A stretch of 11,809 nucleotides of DNA from an uncultured Verrucomicrobia subdivision 3 bacterium (GCA_903921455.1 CAIXPZ010000103.1:1-11809), one strand, 5' to 3'. Counted from the first letter of the stretch, positions 1-6,555 are shown. Numbers and translations: made by a program. The notes: a model not told the origin generated them from the sequence alone.

Positions 1-416
1 CAGCATCATCACCATCACTTCACTGGTCTGCAACCTGGTCTTCCGGCTGAGCAGTCCCTGAAGTCCTCCGCGGGTGAGTTGTCAATCGCCATGATGACGT
101 GGTTGCTCAGACGCATACGGTGCTACTCCGGTGGAGCTGCCGATTACCATGGCTGACATGTCCACCTCCCCGGTGCCGATGTTCCACTATGCCGTCTATG
201 ACCGAGGATTTCTCAACGCCCATCCGCTGCCGGAGTTCTATCCGTTTGACGGGCCGGGCTGGGAAGCAATAGGAGGGACGTGGGGAGCTTCTACTCTCGA
301 CCCGGGTTGGATATGCTGACTGACGGGAGCAGAATGGTCGGCGGAACCGAGGATGTTCGACTCCAGGATTTGGTGGTATCCGTCTAAAGCCGAGTGTGTC
401 TTCAGCGATGCGAGGG
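1..416. other. Left-edge region without a convincing gene
   Basis: No recognisable gene ends or starts here. A plus-strand frame open from the left edge (codons from position 2) runs through a hydrophobic stretch (SIITITSLVCNLVFRLSSP) to a TGA at 59-61. It could be the last residues of a membrane protein, but too little is visible to claim one. Frame 1 begins with five consecutive histidine codons, which I treat as chance. The rest is covered by the weak interrupted frame listed separately. I see no terminator hairpin downstream of the minus-strand operon that ends at 417. Confidence 0.4.
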
Positions 417-430
417 TTACATTTCTGTAG
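131..430 (+). pseudogene. Possible interrupted reading frame (gene remnant)
   Basis: A plus-strand frame begins at a GTG (131) and reads for 62 codons to a TGA at 317-319. The same frame then continues without a stop until TAG at 428-430, about 36 more codons. Composition is protein-like (many W, F, Y, P, G), and the last residues (CVFSDARVTFL) faintly resemble the F-x-D-G-H-V end of DUF1559-type prepilin-like proteins. I infer a possible remnant broken by one in-frame TGA. It slightly overlaps the 3' end of the minus-strand AAA+ gene, it has no visible ribosome site and I recognise no family, so chance is a serious alternative. Confidence 0.18.
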
Positions 431-1397
431 GCGGTTGTTTTATTTCGGTCCACACTGAATGGCTTTGGCCGATTTCCTGACTGGCACGGCGGACACCTTG
501 CAAAGACCGGATCAAGTCACTCTGGTTCAGCATCTGAAGGCTTTTCTCCCTTGAAGCCACTTCGCACAAAGCCAGCAGCACGGCATTCTTTATCAGGCCA
601 CCCGAAAAACACACTGATTCTTTTGCCAGATTGTCAAAATCAATCATATCCCGTCCCGGCACGCTAACCCCGATCATTCTTTTCCAAAGTTCAAGCCGAC
701 AGGCTTCGTCTGGCAGCGGCACATAGACATGCTGGAGAATGCGCCGGACGAACGCGCCATCGAAGTTTTTTGCCAGATTGGTGGCAAAGACCACAATGCC
801 ATCAAAGCTGTCCAATTGCTTGAGCATGACCGACCGGGAGACATTGACGCCGTGGTCGGCGGATTGGGTGACGTTGGTCAGGCGTCGCCCCAAGATGGAG
901 TCCGCCTCATCAAAAAACAGCAACGCGTTAGACTTCTTCGCTTGGGCAAAGGCGGCAACGATGTTTTTCGGCGTTTCACCGACATACTTGGATTCAATCT
1001 CGGCATAGTTTATTTCCAGGATGGGCTGTCCCAGGTCTGAAGCCAGCGCCTCGGCACACATGGTCTTTCCGGTGCCGGGCGGACCATAATAATTTACCGC
1101 CACACTGATGCCGACCGGGTCAATCTTCTGGAAACCCCACTCGCGGTAAATCAGCGCATGATTGTTGATGCGGCTTTTAAGAGTTTTGATTTCCTGTCGC
1201 ACCCCCTCTGGTAGTATTAAGTCGTCCATGCGATAACGGGGTGCGCGAGATTCAAATCGCTCCAGCAACTTGAGTGCTTGATCCGAATCCTTGGATTGGC
1301 CGGTTTGATCGTCCGCCTCTTTGCCCGGCATTTGAGAATCGGCGACCTTGTATCGAGCCAACGATTCTTCCGGCGGGATTTTTTTACCAAATGACAT
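417..1397 (-). CDS. AAA+ ATPase, classical AAA clade
   Basis: A 326-residue single-ring AAA+ ATPase with no attached protease domain. Residues 1-50 form a charged tail without a membrane segment. The ATPase core runs from about 55 to 305: Walker A GPPGTGKT (105-112), a pore-loop-like KYVGE (137-141), Walker B LLFFDEAD (159-166), sensor-1 FATN (204-207), paired arginine-finger candidates R218/R219, and a sensor-2 region around SGGLIKNA (265-272). The aromatic pore loop is typical of AAA proteins that thread polypeptides (FtsH, SpoVK and Cdc48 relatives), so an unfoldase or remodelling role is likely but inferred. It is the last gene of the minus-strand operon, 4 bases after the preceding membrane protein, and would act in the cytoplasm. 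Two peptidases in the same operon are possible partners. The start ATG lacks a close Shine-Dalgarno; an AGGA lies about 16 bases upstream, and translational coupling is plausible. Confidence 0.9.
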   Translation of the reverse strand: MSFGKKIPPEESLARYKVADSQMPGKEADDQTGQSKDSDQALKLLERFESRAPRYRMDDLILPEGVRQEIKTLKSRINNHALIYREWGFQKIDPVGISVAVNYYGPPGTGKTMCAEALASDLGQPILEINYAEIESKYVGETPKNIVAAFAQAKKSNALLFFDEADSILGRRLTNVTQSADHGVNVSRSVMLKQLDSFDGIVVFATNLAKNFDGAFVRRILQHVYVPLPDEACRLELWKRMIGVSVPGRDMIDFDNLAKESVCFSGGLIKNAVLLALCEVASREKSLQMLNQSDLIRSLQGVRRASQEIGQSHSVWTEIKQPPTEM

Positions 1398-1401
1398 GGC
1401 G

Positions 1402-1785
1402 TTATGCGGTTAGTTCCTGAATCAACACCTCTGGCTTATTTTTCAATTCCGGAAATTGCGCCAAGGCTTCTTGGCGTGACACCTCTCTGTAGGTCACCTC
1501 GTGAACGCATCCATTTATGTCATGAGCAATGACTCGTAATGTGACTCGGTCGGCCAGTTGCTTCGTCCCCACCGCCAAATTGTCAATTTTATCCAGAATG
1601 ACTACGCCCACCGTGCGAATACCCAGATGGGTGTTTACCGCAAGCCACCGGTTGAGGTAATCACGCATTTCACACCACCATTGAAAGATATGCTCGTGAA
1701 TGTGTTTGTCGGTTGTTGCTTTTATCACCGTGTCGGCAAGAAAGTAGCCAACCACTGCAACTGCGACGTCGAAAATAAATCTCAT
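1402..1785 (-). CDS. Small membrane-anchored protein with a possible divergent shared C-terminal domain
   Basis: A 127-residue protein I cannot assign to a named family. Residues 5-22 (FDVAVAVVGYFLADTVIK) form one N-terminal transmembrane helix, probably with the remainder in the cytoplasm. A helical, tryptophan-rich stretch (33-50) leads into a beta-rich C-terminal half (about 58-127). Its pattern of strand, N-G turn, strand, then a P-E-L segment resembles the C-terminal domain of the M48 protein and of the other two anchored proteins of the operon, but the WDxLP signature is absent. The start ATG overlaps the stop of the upstream gene (ATGA), showing translational coupling; the stop lies 4 bases before the AAA+ gene. 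The protein ends in ELTA, as does the 163-residue operon member. Role inferred from context only: scaffold or adaptor. Confidence 0.8.
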   Translation of the reverse strand: MRFIFDVAVAVVGYFLADTVIKATTDKHIHEHIFQWWCEMRDYLNRWLAVNTHLGIRTVGVVILDKIDNLAVGTKQLADRVTLRVIAHDINGCVHEVTYREVSRQEALAQFPELKNKPEVLIQELTA

Positions 1786-2318
1786 GCGTTTGTTTTGGTT
1801 TGATCATCTCTCACGAGTTCGCAAAGGATGTAATGCAATTCTGTTTGCCCCGTCTTGATAAACTCGCTGCGAATTTCCCGGGGCAGCCCATCCCAGAAAC
1901 ACTCACGGTTAATTGACGTGATAACCGCCTGCCCATTCTGCTGGCACAGCATTTGCACGCGGACGCCAATCCGATTGGCCGCGATTTTTGTGACGGCGCA
2001 CTCCACCCGCAGTGGCGCGATTGAATTTGCGATTGGATTATTTCCGAGAGGCTTGCGCTCGCGACAAGCCTGTAACTCTTGGCTCAACACCGCACCGGAC
2101 ATATTGAACTTCTTTGACACCTCACGAGCCATATCATCAATCAAATTGCGAGCATATTTATCAGACTCGGACTCACTTGGCGAAGACGGCGGAGCGGATT
2201 TGATCCTGCGCCAAACAAACCATAAAAGTAGCGCAATGACCACCAATGTTCCGAGTAACTCGAAAATGCTCGTTGGCCAGAACTTTGAAATGCTGGTTGA
2301 TAATATTTCTGCCCTCAT
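1782..2318 (-). CDS. Small membrane-anchored protein with shared WDxLP C-terminal domain
   Basis: A 178-residue protein of unknown family. One transmembrane helix spans about 17-37 (FELLGTLVVIALLLWFVW) followed by WRRIK, so by the positive-inside rule the bulk should be cytoplasmic. A serine/proline-rich linker (41-53) joins it to a helical stretch (55-87) and a C-terminal domain (about 102-168). That domain aligns well with the end of the M48 peptidase: IAANRI against VSADKI, then a QNG turn, then WDGLPREIRSEFIKTGQTE (142-160). Start and stop both overlap neighbouring genes by 4 bases (ATGA), and a GGAG lies about 8 bases before the ATG. A likely membrane adaptor that copies a domain of the peptidase; function unproven. 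Confidence 0.85.
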   Translation of the reverse strand: MRAEILSTSISKFWPTSIFELLGTLVVIALLLWFVWRRIKSAPPSSPSESESDKYARNLIDDMAREVSKKFNMSGAVLSQELQACRERKPLGNNPIANSIAPLRVECAVTKIAANRIGVRVQMLCQQNGQAVITSINRECFWDGLPREIRSEFIKTGQTELHYILCELVRDDQTKTNA

Positions 2319-2806
2319 GCGGTCAACTCCATTTCCATGCCTTGCTTCTGAGCCGATTCGCGGAATTTCTCTTCAGCCGTTTTTTTCAAATCTATAACCG
2401 CTTCGGTTTTGCCTTGGCGATTCATCTCGCTACGGATGGCTTCGGACAATTCATCCCAGGCAAGCACTTCTTCGGTGGTGGACTGCAAAAACTTCCCGTT
2501 TTCATCTTTAATGATTGTGGTTGTCTTGCCGGCAACTGTCGTAGCATCAATTTTCCTCACCTCCATCTTGCTGCCAAGAACGTGCTGGTGAAAAACCGAC
2601 CATAACTTCTTTACGGAGCGCCGGACGGGGTTGATTTTATTTTCGGCAAAAATGATAAAGCTTTCAATCCAGTCGGCAAGGGTGGTTGAGATCCGGGTGC
2701 GAACCCAAGGAATTAATTTCCGGCTAAAGAAATCAACAATCCACGGCCAAAAAGTTACTGTGAGAGCTATGCCGATTATCCAAATGCCAATTGTGATGGG
2801 ATCCAT
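2315..2806 (-). CDS. Small membrane-anchored protein with shared WDxL C-terminal motif
   Basis: A 163-residue protein with an N-terminal transmembrane helix at about 5-26 (TIGIWIIGIALTVTFWPWIV), then basic and amphipathic segments (28-75), a short beta-rich part (82-115) with an ENGK turn, and a helix carrying the signature WDELSEAIRSEMNRQGKTE (117-135). The usual proline is replaced by serine. A charged helical tail (140-160) ends in ELTA. The start ATG lies 6 bases after the M48 stop and no Shine-Dalgarno is visible, so translation is probably coupled. The stop overlaps the next ATG. The family is not recognised. Sharing a C-terminal motif with two operon neighbours implies a common binding partner or self-assembly (inference). 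Confidence 0.85.
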   Translation of the reverse strand: MDPITIGIWIIGIALTVTFWPWIVDFFSRKLIPWVRTRISTTLADWIESFIIFAENKINPVRRSVKKLWSVFHQHVLGSKMEVRKIDATTVAGKTTTIIKDENGKFLQSTTEEVLAWDELSEAIRSEMNRQGKTEAVIDLKKTAEEKFRESAQKQGMEMELTA

Positions 2807-2812
2807 AAGCAG

Positions 2813-4450
2813 TTATTTGACCGTGTAAAGATTAAGGGCTATTTCCCTTTCGCCCGACCGTATGAATTGCTCTCTGACCGCGTTTGGCAGATTGTCCCAA
2901 GAAGGATCTCGGTTCACCGGCACGGAAACTCTGGTTGGTTTGCCTTGCTGATTTACCAGCAGATAAACCCAGTGCTCGATTTTATCGGCGCTGACTTTTC
3001 TCAAAGTCAATTGTATCTGAAGAATCTTCTCTAGCTCACTGCCTTTGGCCGATGCGGTGCCGAGAATCATTTGGCGCACCAGATGGCGGGCATGGCTGCG
3101 ATGGACTTTTAAGTTCTCCTGAGCCCAGTCCGCAACGCAGCGCGTGACATCCTGCTGCAATTCGGCCAGATGCGGATCAACAGCAATCAGATTGGCATAG
3201 TTTTGCAATTCACCGGGCGTCATCTTTAGAATATCGCCCCCGTCTTCCTGTAGCCATTCCAGCAGTTCGTATGCTCTGACAACGGTAAATGGATGCGATG
3301 CACTCCAAAGATTGGATACATTGAAGAACCTGTCGGCGGCATGAGTGGCTAGCCGGTCCCGATAGCGGTGCGCTTGGGCAACAATGCTAGGCGTGCGCAT
3401 TCCCTTGTAAAATGTCGGCGGATAGCCGGACAGCTTCATCAATGCCCGCAAGGCAACCTCCCTGTCCTGACAAACGAGAAAGCCCGCACGATCCGCGGTG
3501 TATTCCGAACGGCGTGACCACAGCGCCAAAGGTGGGGACAGCGCGGCGTCAAACACGAATTGGGAGAGTCCGAGCGTTAAGCCCGATACCACGGACGCAC
3601 CATCCTTCATCGTTTTGGCCAACGTGTGATAAGGAACGTGACCGGCCTTGATATGGCCCAGTTCGTGGCCGAGCAAAAAGAGCAGTTCGTCACGGTTGCA
3701 CAGCGAGATCGCAATTGATGCCAGGACGATGTATGGCTCATTTGCTCCCAGCGTGTGCGACTCCAACGGGCCAAATCTTACATAAAGCATCGGAATGGGG
3801 GAGACATCCAGAATTTCGCAGGCTTCCTCCAGCGTTTTGTAAATCTGCGGCATGGATCCTGGCGTGACCAGAATCGCGCTGCCCAACAACGCCATGGCAT
3901 CTGATTTGTTAAAGAAATCCACGGCCTTGGCCGTCATCGTTTCAATGCCCGGCAATGCCTTTACGGTAGCGAGAGCCGCCCGGTCCGAAGGATGCTCAAA
4001 TACGACCGACCGAATGCCGGAAAAATGTTTGCGAGGAATTTGACCAACCTCTGACCGGAAGATTGTAAGGACATCGCCAATGGCCTTGGCTAACGCCGGG
4101 GGCGGATTGCGGAACAAAGATGTCAGCGGCATCGGGGCTACCGCCGAAAGTTTCTGGAGGCAAATTTCCTCGAATCGCTTGGGGATTTCGGCCTTCAGGC
4201 GCAATGATTGAACTTTGGCCGACAAGGAGGGCTGAATGATGGCGGCCGCCCGGCTGTAGGTGTAGATTTTTAGAATCTCGTCTGAAGTCACCCACCCCTC
4301 GGCTTCAAGGCTAACCAGGTCATCTGCGGTCAGAGGAACCACATCCACCCCAAAACCTAGTTCGTGGGTCAACTCCGGCACCAGCCACCGAACAAACCCC
4401 TTGGCCGCCAAGGCTGCATCTATTTCACCGGCGTTGATCGTGGCTTTCAA
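2813..4450 (-). CDS. M48-family zinc metallopeptidase with extra C-terminal domain
   Basis: A 545-residue soluble M48-type (Ste24/HtpX-like) peptidase. The zinc site is clear: HELGH (262-266) in LLGHELGHIKAGH, with third ligand E316 in SEYTADRAG and a conserved SHP (385-387) further on. The roughly 200 residues before the catalytic core have no signal peptide or confident membrane helix, unlike HtpX and Ste24, so the enzyme is probably cytoplasmic. Residues about 475-545 form an added domain ending in WDNLPNAVREQFIRSGERE (518-536), shared with two small anchored proteins of the operon. The start is TTG overlapping the stop of the upstream peptidase gene (TTGA), preceded at 5 bases by AAGGGA, which supports it. 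All catalytic residues are present, so it should be active. The substrate is unknown; the C-terminal domain may target it to the membrane anchors. Confidence 0.93.
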   Translation of the reverse strand: MKATINAGEIDAALAAKGFVRWLVPELTHELGFGVDVVPLTADDLVSLEAEGWVTSDEILKIYTYSRAAAIIQPSLSAKVQSLRLKAEIPKRFEEICLQKLSAVAPMPLTSLFRNPPPALAKAIGDVLTIFRSEVGQIPRKHFSGIRSVVFEHPSDRAALATVKALPGIETMTAKAVDFFNKSDAMALLGSAILVTPGSMPQIYKTLEEACEILDVSPIPMLYVRFGPLESHTLGANEPYIVLASIAISLCNRDELLFLLGHELGHIKAGHVPYHTLAKTMKDGASVVSGLTLGLSQFVFDAALSPPLALWSRRSEYTADRAGFLVCQDREVALRALMKLSGYPPTFYKGMRTPSIVAQAHRYRDRLATHAADRFFNVSNLWSASHPFTVVRAYELLEWLQEDGGDILKMTPGELQNYANLIAVDPHLAELQQDVTRCVADWAQENLKVHRSHARHLVRQMILGTASAKGSELEKILQIQLTLRKVSADKIEHWVYLLVNQQGKPTRVSVPVNRDPSWDNLPNAVREQFIRSGEREIALNLYTVK

Positions 4451-5331
4451 AACAGTCCCTTTTCTCCGGATGTTTGGCCGTCCGATAAAGCGGTGTTGTT
4501 GACGGATTGATTTTCAGGCCAAATGTCATTGCGATGATTGACTACAAAACCAATTCCAGCGCCGATAAATGGTTTCAAAAAGGTTGCCCAGAAGTTGGCG
4601 TCCATGTAGGTGCCCAATTCAGGATGGAAATTTGCGCCGAAGAGAGCGTGGGCAGCCAACTGCGGGGGAGCAGAATCCGTTGCCACATACATATTGTCCG
4701 AGCCATGCCACGCCGCCAAAAACTGATTTAAGGGATAGGCTTTCCCGGCACCATTAGGATCACCAGGATCGTTCACGACGACTTGGGGGTGATCTGGATC
4801 GGACATATCCAACCCGGTCAACACGATGGCGTGATTGGCCCCGTCAAGGCCAAGCAAGTCCCTGATGCCGGTCTGGACTGGATCTTGTTGCCAAAGTTCA
4901 TCCGCATAAACCCCGACAATTACCTTATGTCCTTGTGCCAGCTCATTCGTGAGGTCGGCCACCGAACCATGTGGATTCAGGTGATTCTGGATGCCGTGAA
5001 GTTCCAGCAGTTTTCCCAAGTCCTCGGGATTCGTGCCGTGATTGGAGAGCAAGCCATGTTCGTCAGCCTCATGCACCAGACTTGCCTCGCTGACGTTGAT
5101 GCCAAATTCATGCAGGATCATTTCCTGTGAAACAACCGCACAGGTGAAGTCTGTAGTCTGGTGAACCCAGTCTTTGACATCCTCGGTGGGCGTTCCAACG
5201 ATATGGCCCGGTTCCATGCTCAAACCCGGGCTGGCACCGACAAATTGGTCAAAAAGTCCCGGTAGGGTATGATCCGTTGGATGCTGGCCGGAGGCGTCAA
5301 CTGGGTGATCCGAATTTTCAAATGAATTCAT
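4447..5331 (-). CDS. C39-like papain-fold cysteine peptidase
   Basis: A 294-residue protein with the layout of a peptidase C39-like domain: oxyanion glutamine Q58 and catalytic C64 in QTTDFTCAVVSQEM, H167 in GANHAIVLTGLD, and D188 in VVVNDPG. Bacteriocin-exporter C39 domains sit at the N terminus of ABC transporters; this one stands alone with no transporter in view. There is no signal peptide. A glycine-rich hydrophobic segment (about 248-264) near the C terminus could touch or enter a membrane. The ATG at 5331 is chosen because AGGAG lies 9 bases upstream; an in-frame TTG at 5361 would add 10 residues. The stop overlaps the TTG of the M48 gene. Many C39-like domains of this kind are uncharacterised, and some cleave double-glycine leaders. 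The substrate here is unknown, and a non-peptidase role cannot be excluded. Confidence 0.8.
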   Translation of the reverse strand: MNSFENSDHPVDASGQHPTDHTLPGLFDQFVGASPGLSMEPGHIVGTPTEDVKDWVHQTTDFTCAVVSQEMILHEFGINVSEASLVHEADEHGLLSNHGTNPEDLGKLLELHGIQNHLNPHGSVADLTNELAQGHKVIVGVYADELWQQDPVQTGIRDLLGLDGANHAIVLTGLDMSDPDHPQVVVNDPGDPNGAGKAYPLNQFLAAWHGSDNMYVATDSAPPQLAAHALFGANFHPELGTYMDANFWATFLKPFIGAGIGFVVNHRNDIWPENQSVNNTALSDGQTSGEKGLF

Positions 5332-5376
5332 GCGGTAATGCTCCTGTTTGTGGCCAGCCAACGGGAAGATTTGGGT

Positions 5377-5556
5377 TCATAACATTTTGTTGAAGACAAA
5401 CCAGAACACGCCGGCACCCAGGGCTAGGCCAATCACCGGGGTCAAAAACGCTGAAAGGATGGCGGTGGCGACCAGGCCCGCTCCGAGGGCGATGGCGATC
5501 TTGATCAGAATCATAATCATCCCGTTGACAGGATGGGCCAGTTTACGCCCCATCAT
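5377..5556 (-). CDS. Small two-helix membrane protein (59 aa)
   Basis: A short gene at the head of the operon: ATG at 5556, TGA at 5377-5379, 59 residues. A basic N terminus (MMGRKLAHPV) precedes two hydrophobic segments, about 13-36 and 39-57, joined near FLTP, with glycine-rich GAG packing motifs and a short NKML tail. This composition is hard to obtain by chance and fits a small integral membrane protein. It lies 45 bases upstream of the cysteine peptidase gene on the same strand. An in-frame TAG lies 8 codons upstream and the ATG has no clear Shine-Dalgarno; a second ATG follows directly. It is below common gene-calling length limits. The family is not recognised; a membrane anchor, substrate or holin-like role are all conceivable. 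Confidence 0.6.
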   Translation of the reverse strand: MMGRKLAHPVNGMIMILIKIAIALGAGLVATAILSAFLTPVIGLALGAGVFWFVFNKML

Positions 5557-5594
5557 GCCGTGGTCGTCAAGTCGAATCTACGCCTCAATAGGGC

Positions 5595-5822
5595 GTGCCA
5601 TTTAATGCCAAACAAGCCAGCCAGTTGCGCGCCTTCGGCAGCAGTGTCCGCCGGGTGCGGATGGCCCGCAAAATCACCCAGGAAAAACTCGCCGAACTCG
5701 TGGATCTGAACATCCGCACCATCCAGAAGGTCGAGGCCGGCCATGTGAACATCCTGCTGACCACAGTGCTGCGGTTGCAAAAGGCGCTGGGCTGCGCGTG
5801 GGGCGATTTGCTGGGGAAGTGA
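5595..5822 (+). CDS. XRE-family helix-turn-helix regulator
   Basis: A 75-residue single-domain DNA-binding protein of the XRE (Cro/C1) type. After a lead of about 18 residues comes the typical five-helix arrangement: VRRVRMARKITQEKLAELV, then the recognition-helix region NIRTIQKVEAGHV, then helices ending in LQKALGCAWGDLL. There is no ligand or protease domain. The frame starts at GTG 5595; an in-frame ATG at 5661 would cut into the first helix, so GTG is preferred although its ribosome site is poor. Only 38 bases separate it from the divergent operon start at 5556, so its operator and the operon promoter must overlap the two coding starts. It probably controls itself and the peptidase/AAA+ operon (inference from position). 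Confidence 0.85.
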   Translation: MPFNAKQASQLRAFGSSVRRVRMARKITQEKLAELVDLNIRTIQKVEAGHVNILLTTVLRLQKALGCAWGDLLGK

Positions 5823-5841
5823 GGCTGAATTTCGCTCCCGG

Positions 5842-6219
5842 TCAGCTCATCAGCGTGACCCGGCTCCGGATGACTTTGCCATTCCTCACCAGAGCCTCGC
5901 CTGCTCGATAGGCCAAGTTGCCGGGCAGAAGTTCTCGTTCGTAGGGCTGTGATTTAGCCGGCGGAGGATTGGGGCGTGGCTGCAATCGCGCGGTGGAACT
6001 TACGTTGGGGCGCGTATTTGGCCGCACCTTGGCCCGGTCGTTGGAAAACCGCCAAATCTCGTCACCCGGCTGCAACCTGCCGAAAGTCTTGTGCCGCTCA
6101 CCATGGGCGCTGGCGGTATGCACCCGCTCTTCCAACCATGACGTGGGCACGCGTTGGAATAGCATCAGGGCATCAACTGTCCGGTAAAATGTGCGGGCAA
6201 TAAATTCCGTAACGGCCAT
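5842..6219 (-). CDS. Conserved hypothetical protein, GDEIW / ALVRNG type
   Basis: A 125-residue soluble protein. I recognise only a pattern seen in small uncharacterised proteins: an F-x-R-L-x-P-G-D-E-x-W segment (FGRLQPGDEIWRFS, 46-59) and a C terminus of the form AGxALVRNGxxxxxxVTxM (RAGEALVRNGKV, 105-116, to VTLMS at 121-125). Between them is a proline- and arginine-rich stretch (about 64-98) that looks like an insertion; in relatives as I recall them, the two motifs lie closer. The ATG at 6219 has no Shine-Dalgarno, but a strong-looking promoter ends 5 bases upstream, so the mRNA may be leaderless. An internal ATG at residue 19 is an alternative start. It is convergent with the XRE gene. 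Function unknown. Confidence 0.65.
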   Translation of the reverse strand: MAVTEFIARTFYRTVDALMLFQRVPTSWLEERVHTASAHGERHKTFGRLQPGDEIWRFSNDRAKVRPNTRPNVSSTARLQPRPNPPPAKSQPYERELLPGNLAYRAGEALVRNGKVIRSRVTLMS

Positions 6220-6224
6220 GCCCG

Positions 6225-6253
6225 TTTATACGGCACTATGCGGCGGGTGGCAA
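6225..6253 (-). promoter_or_regulatory. Sigma-70-like promoter, probably leaderless
   Basis: On the minus strand TTGCCA (6248-6253) and TATAAA (6225-6230) are separated by exactly 17 bases; each differs from consensus at one position. Only 5 bases separate the -10 box from the ATG at 6219, so transcription would begin at or next to the start codon. Confidence 0.5.
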
Positions 6254-6393
6254 TCTCGGCGGTGGATATTTGTTTGGCAACCAGGACAGCTGGACTGGCC
6301 CGTCGCAATTGATGCCCCCAAATGAACACTTGCGAGGCTGATCCCAAAAGCACAAATTTCACCTCAGCCACTTGACCGAAAATCTGCTGCAAT

Positions 6394-6555
6394 ATGAAAG
6401 AAGAACTTTTAGACATCGACGCCCGCTTGAGTATTGCCACCGGTGCGCTCTCAATGCCAAATCCTGACATCAAAAAGGCCATATTCAACATTGAGCAGGC
6501 CCGGGAACAGCTTCTGAACCTGGCCGAAGGCTTGGAAAATACGCAGCAGAATTGA
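6394..6555 (+). CDS. Possible small helical protein (53 aa)
   Basis: A short plus-strand frame from ATG 6394 to TGA 6553-6555 encodes 53 residues. The sequence is acidic and amphipathic: MKEELLDIDARLSIATGALS, a PNPD turn, then a long helix (IKKAIFNIEQAREQLLNLAE), consistent with a small two-helix bundle or coiled coil. An upstream in-frame TGA (6373-6375) fixes the ATG as the first start. No Shine-Dalgarno or convincing promoter is seen. A longer minus-strand frame overlaps it but has an unlikely, serine-rich composition. I recognise no family; treat as a candidate gene only. Confidence 0.4.
   Translation: MKEELLDIDARLSIATGALSMPNPDIKKAIFNIEQAREQLLNLAEGLENTQQN

Noticed and set aside
1..21. 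Five consecutive histidine codons resembling a vector His-tag
   Set aside because: Only in one frame at the very edge, no start codon or vector-like sequence nearby; most likely chance.
238..453. Minus-strand frame of 71 codons overlapping the AAA+ gene end
   Set aside because: Overlaps a well-supported gene, no ribosome site, no recognisable pattern.
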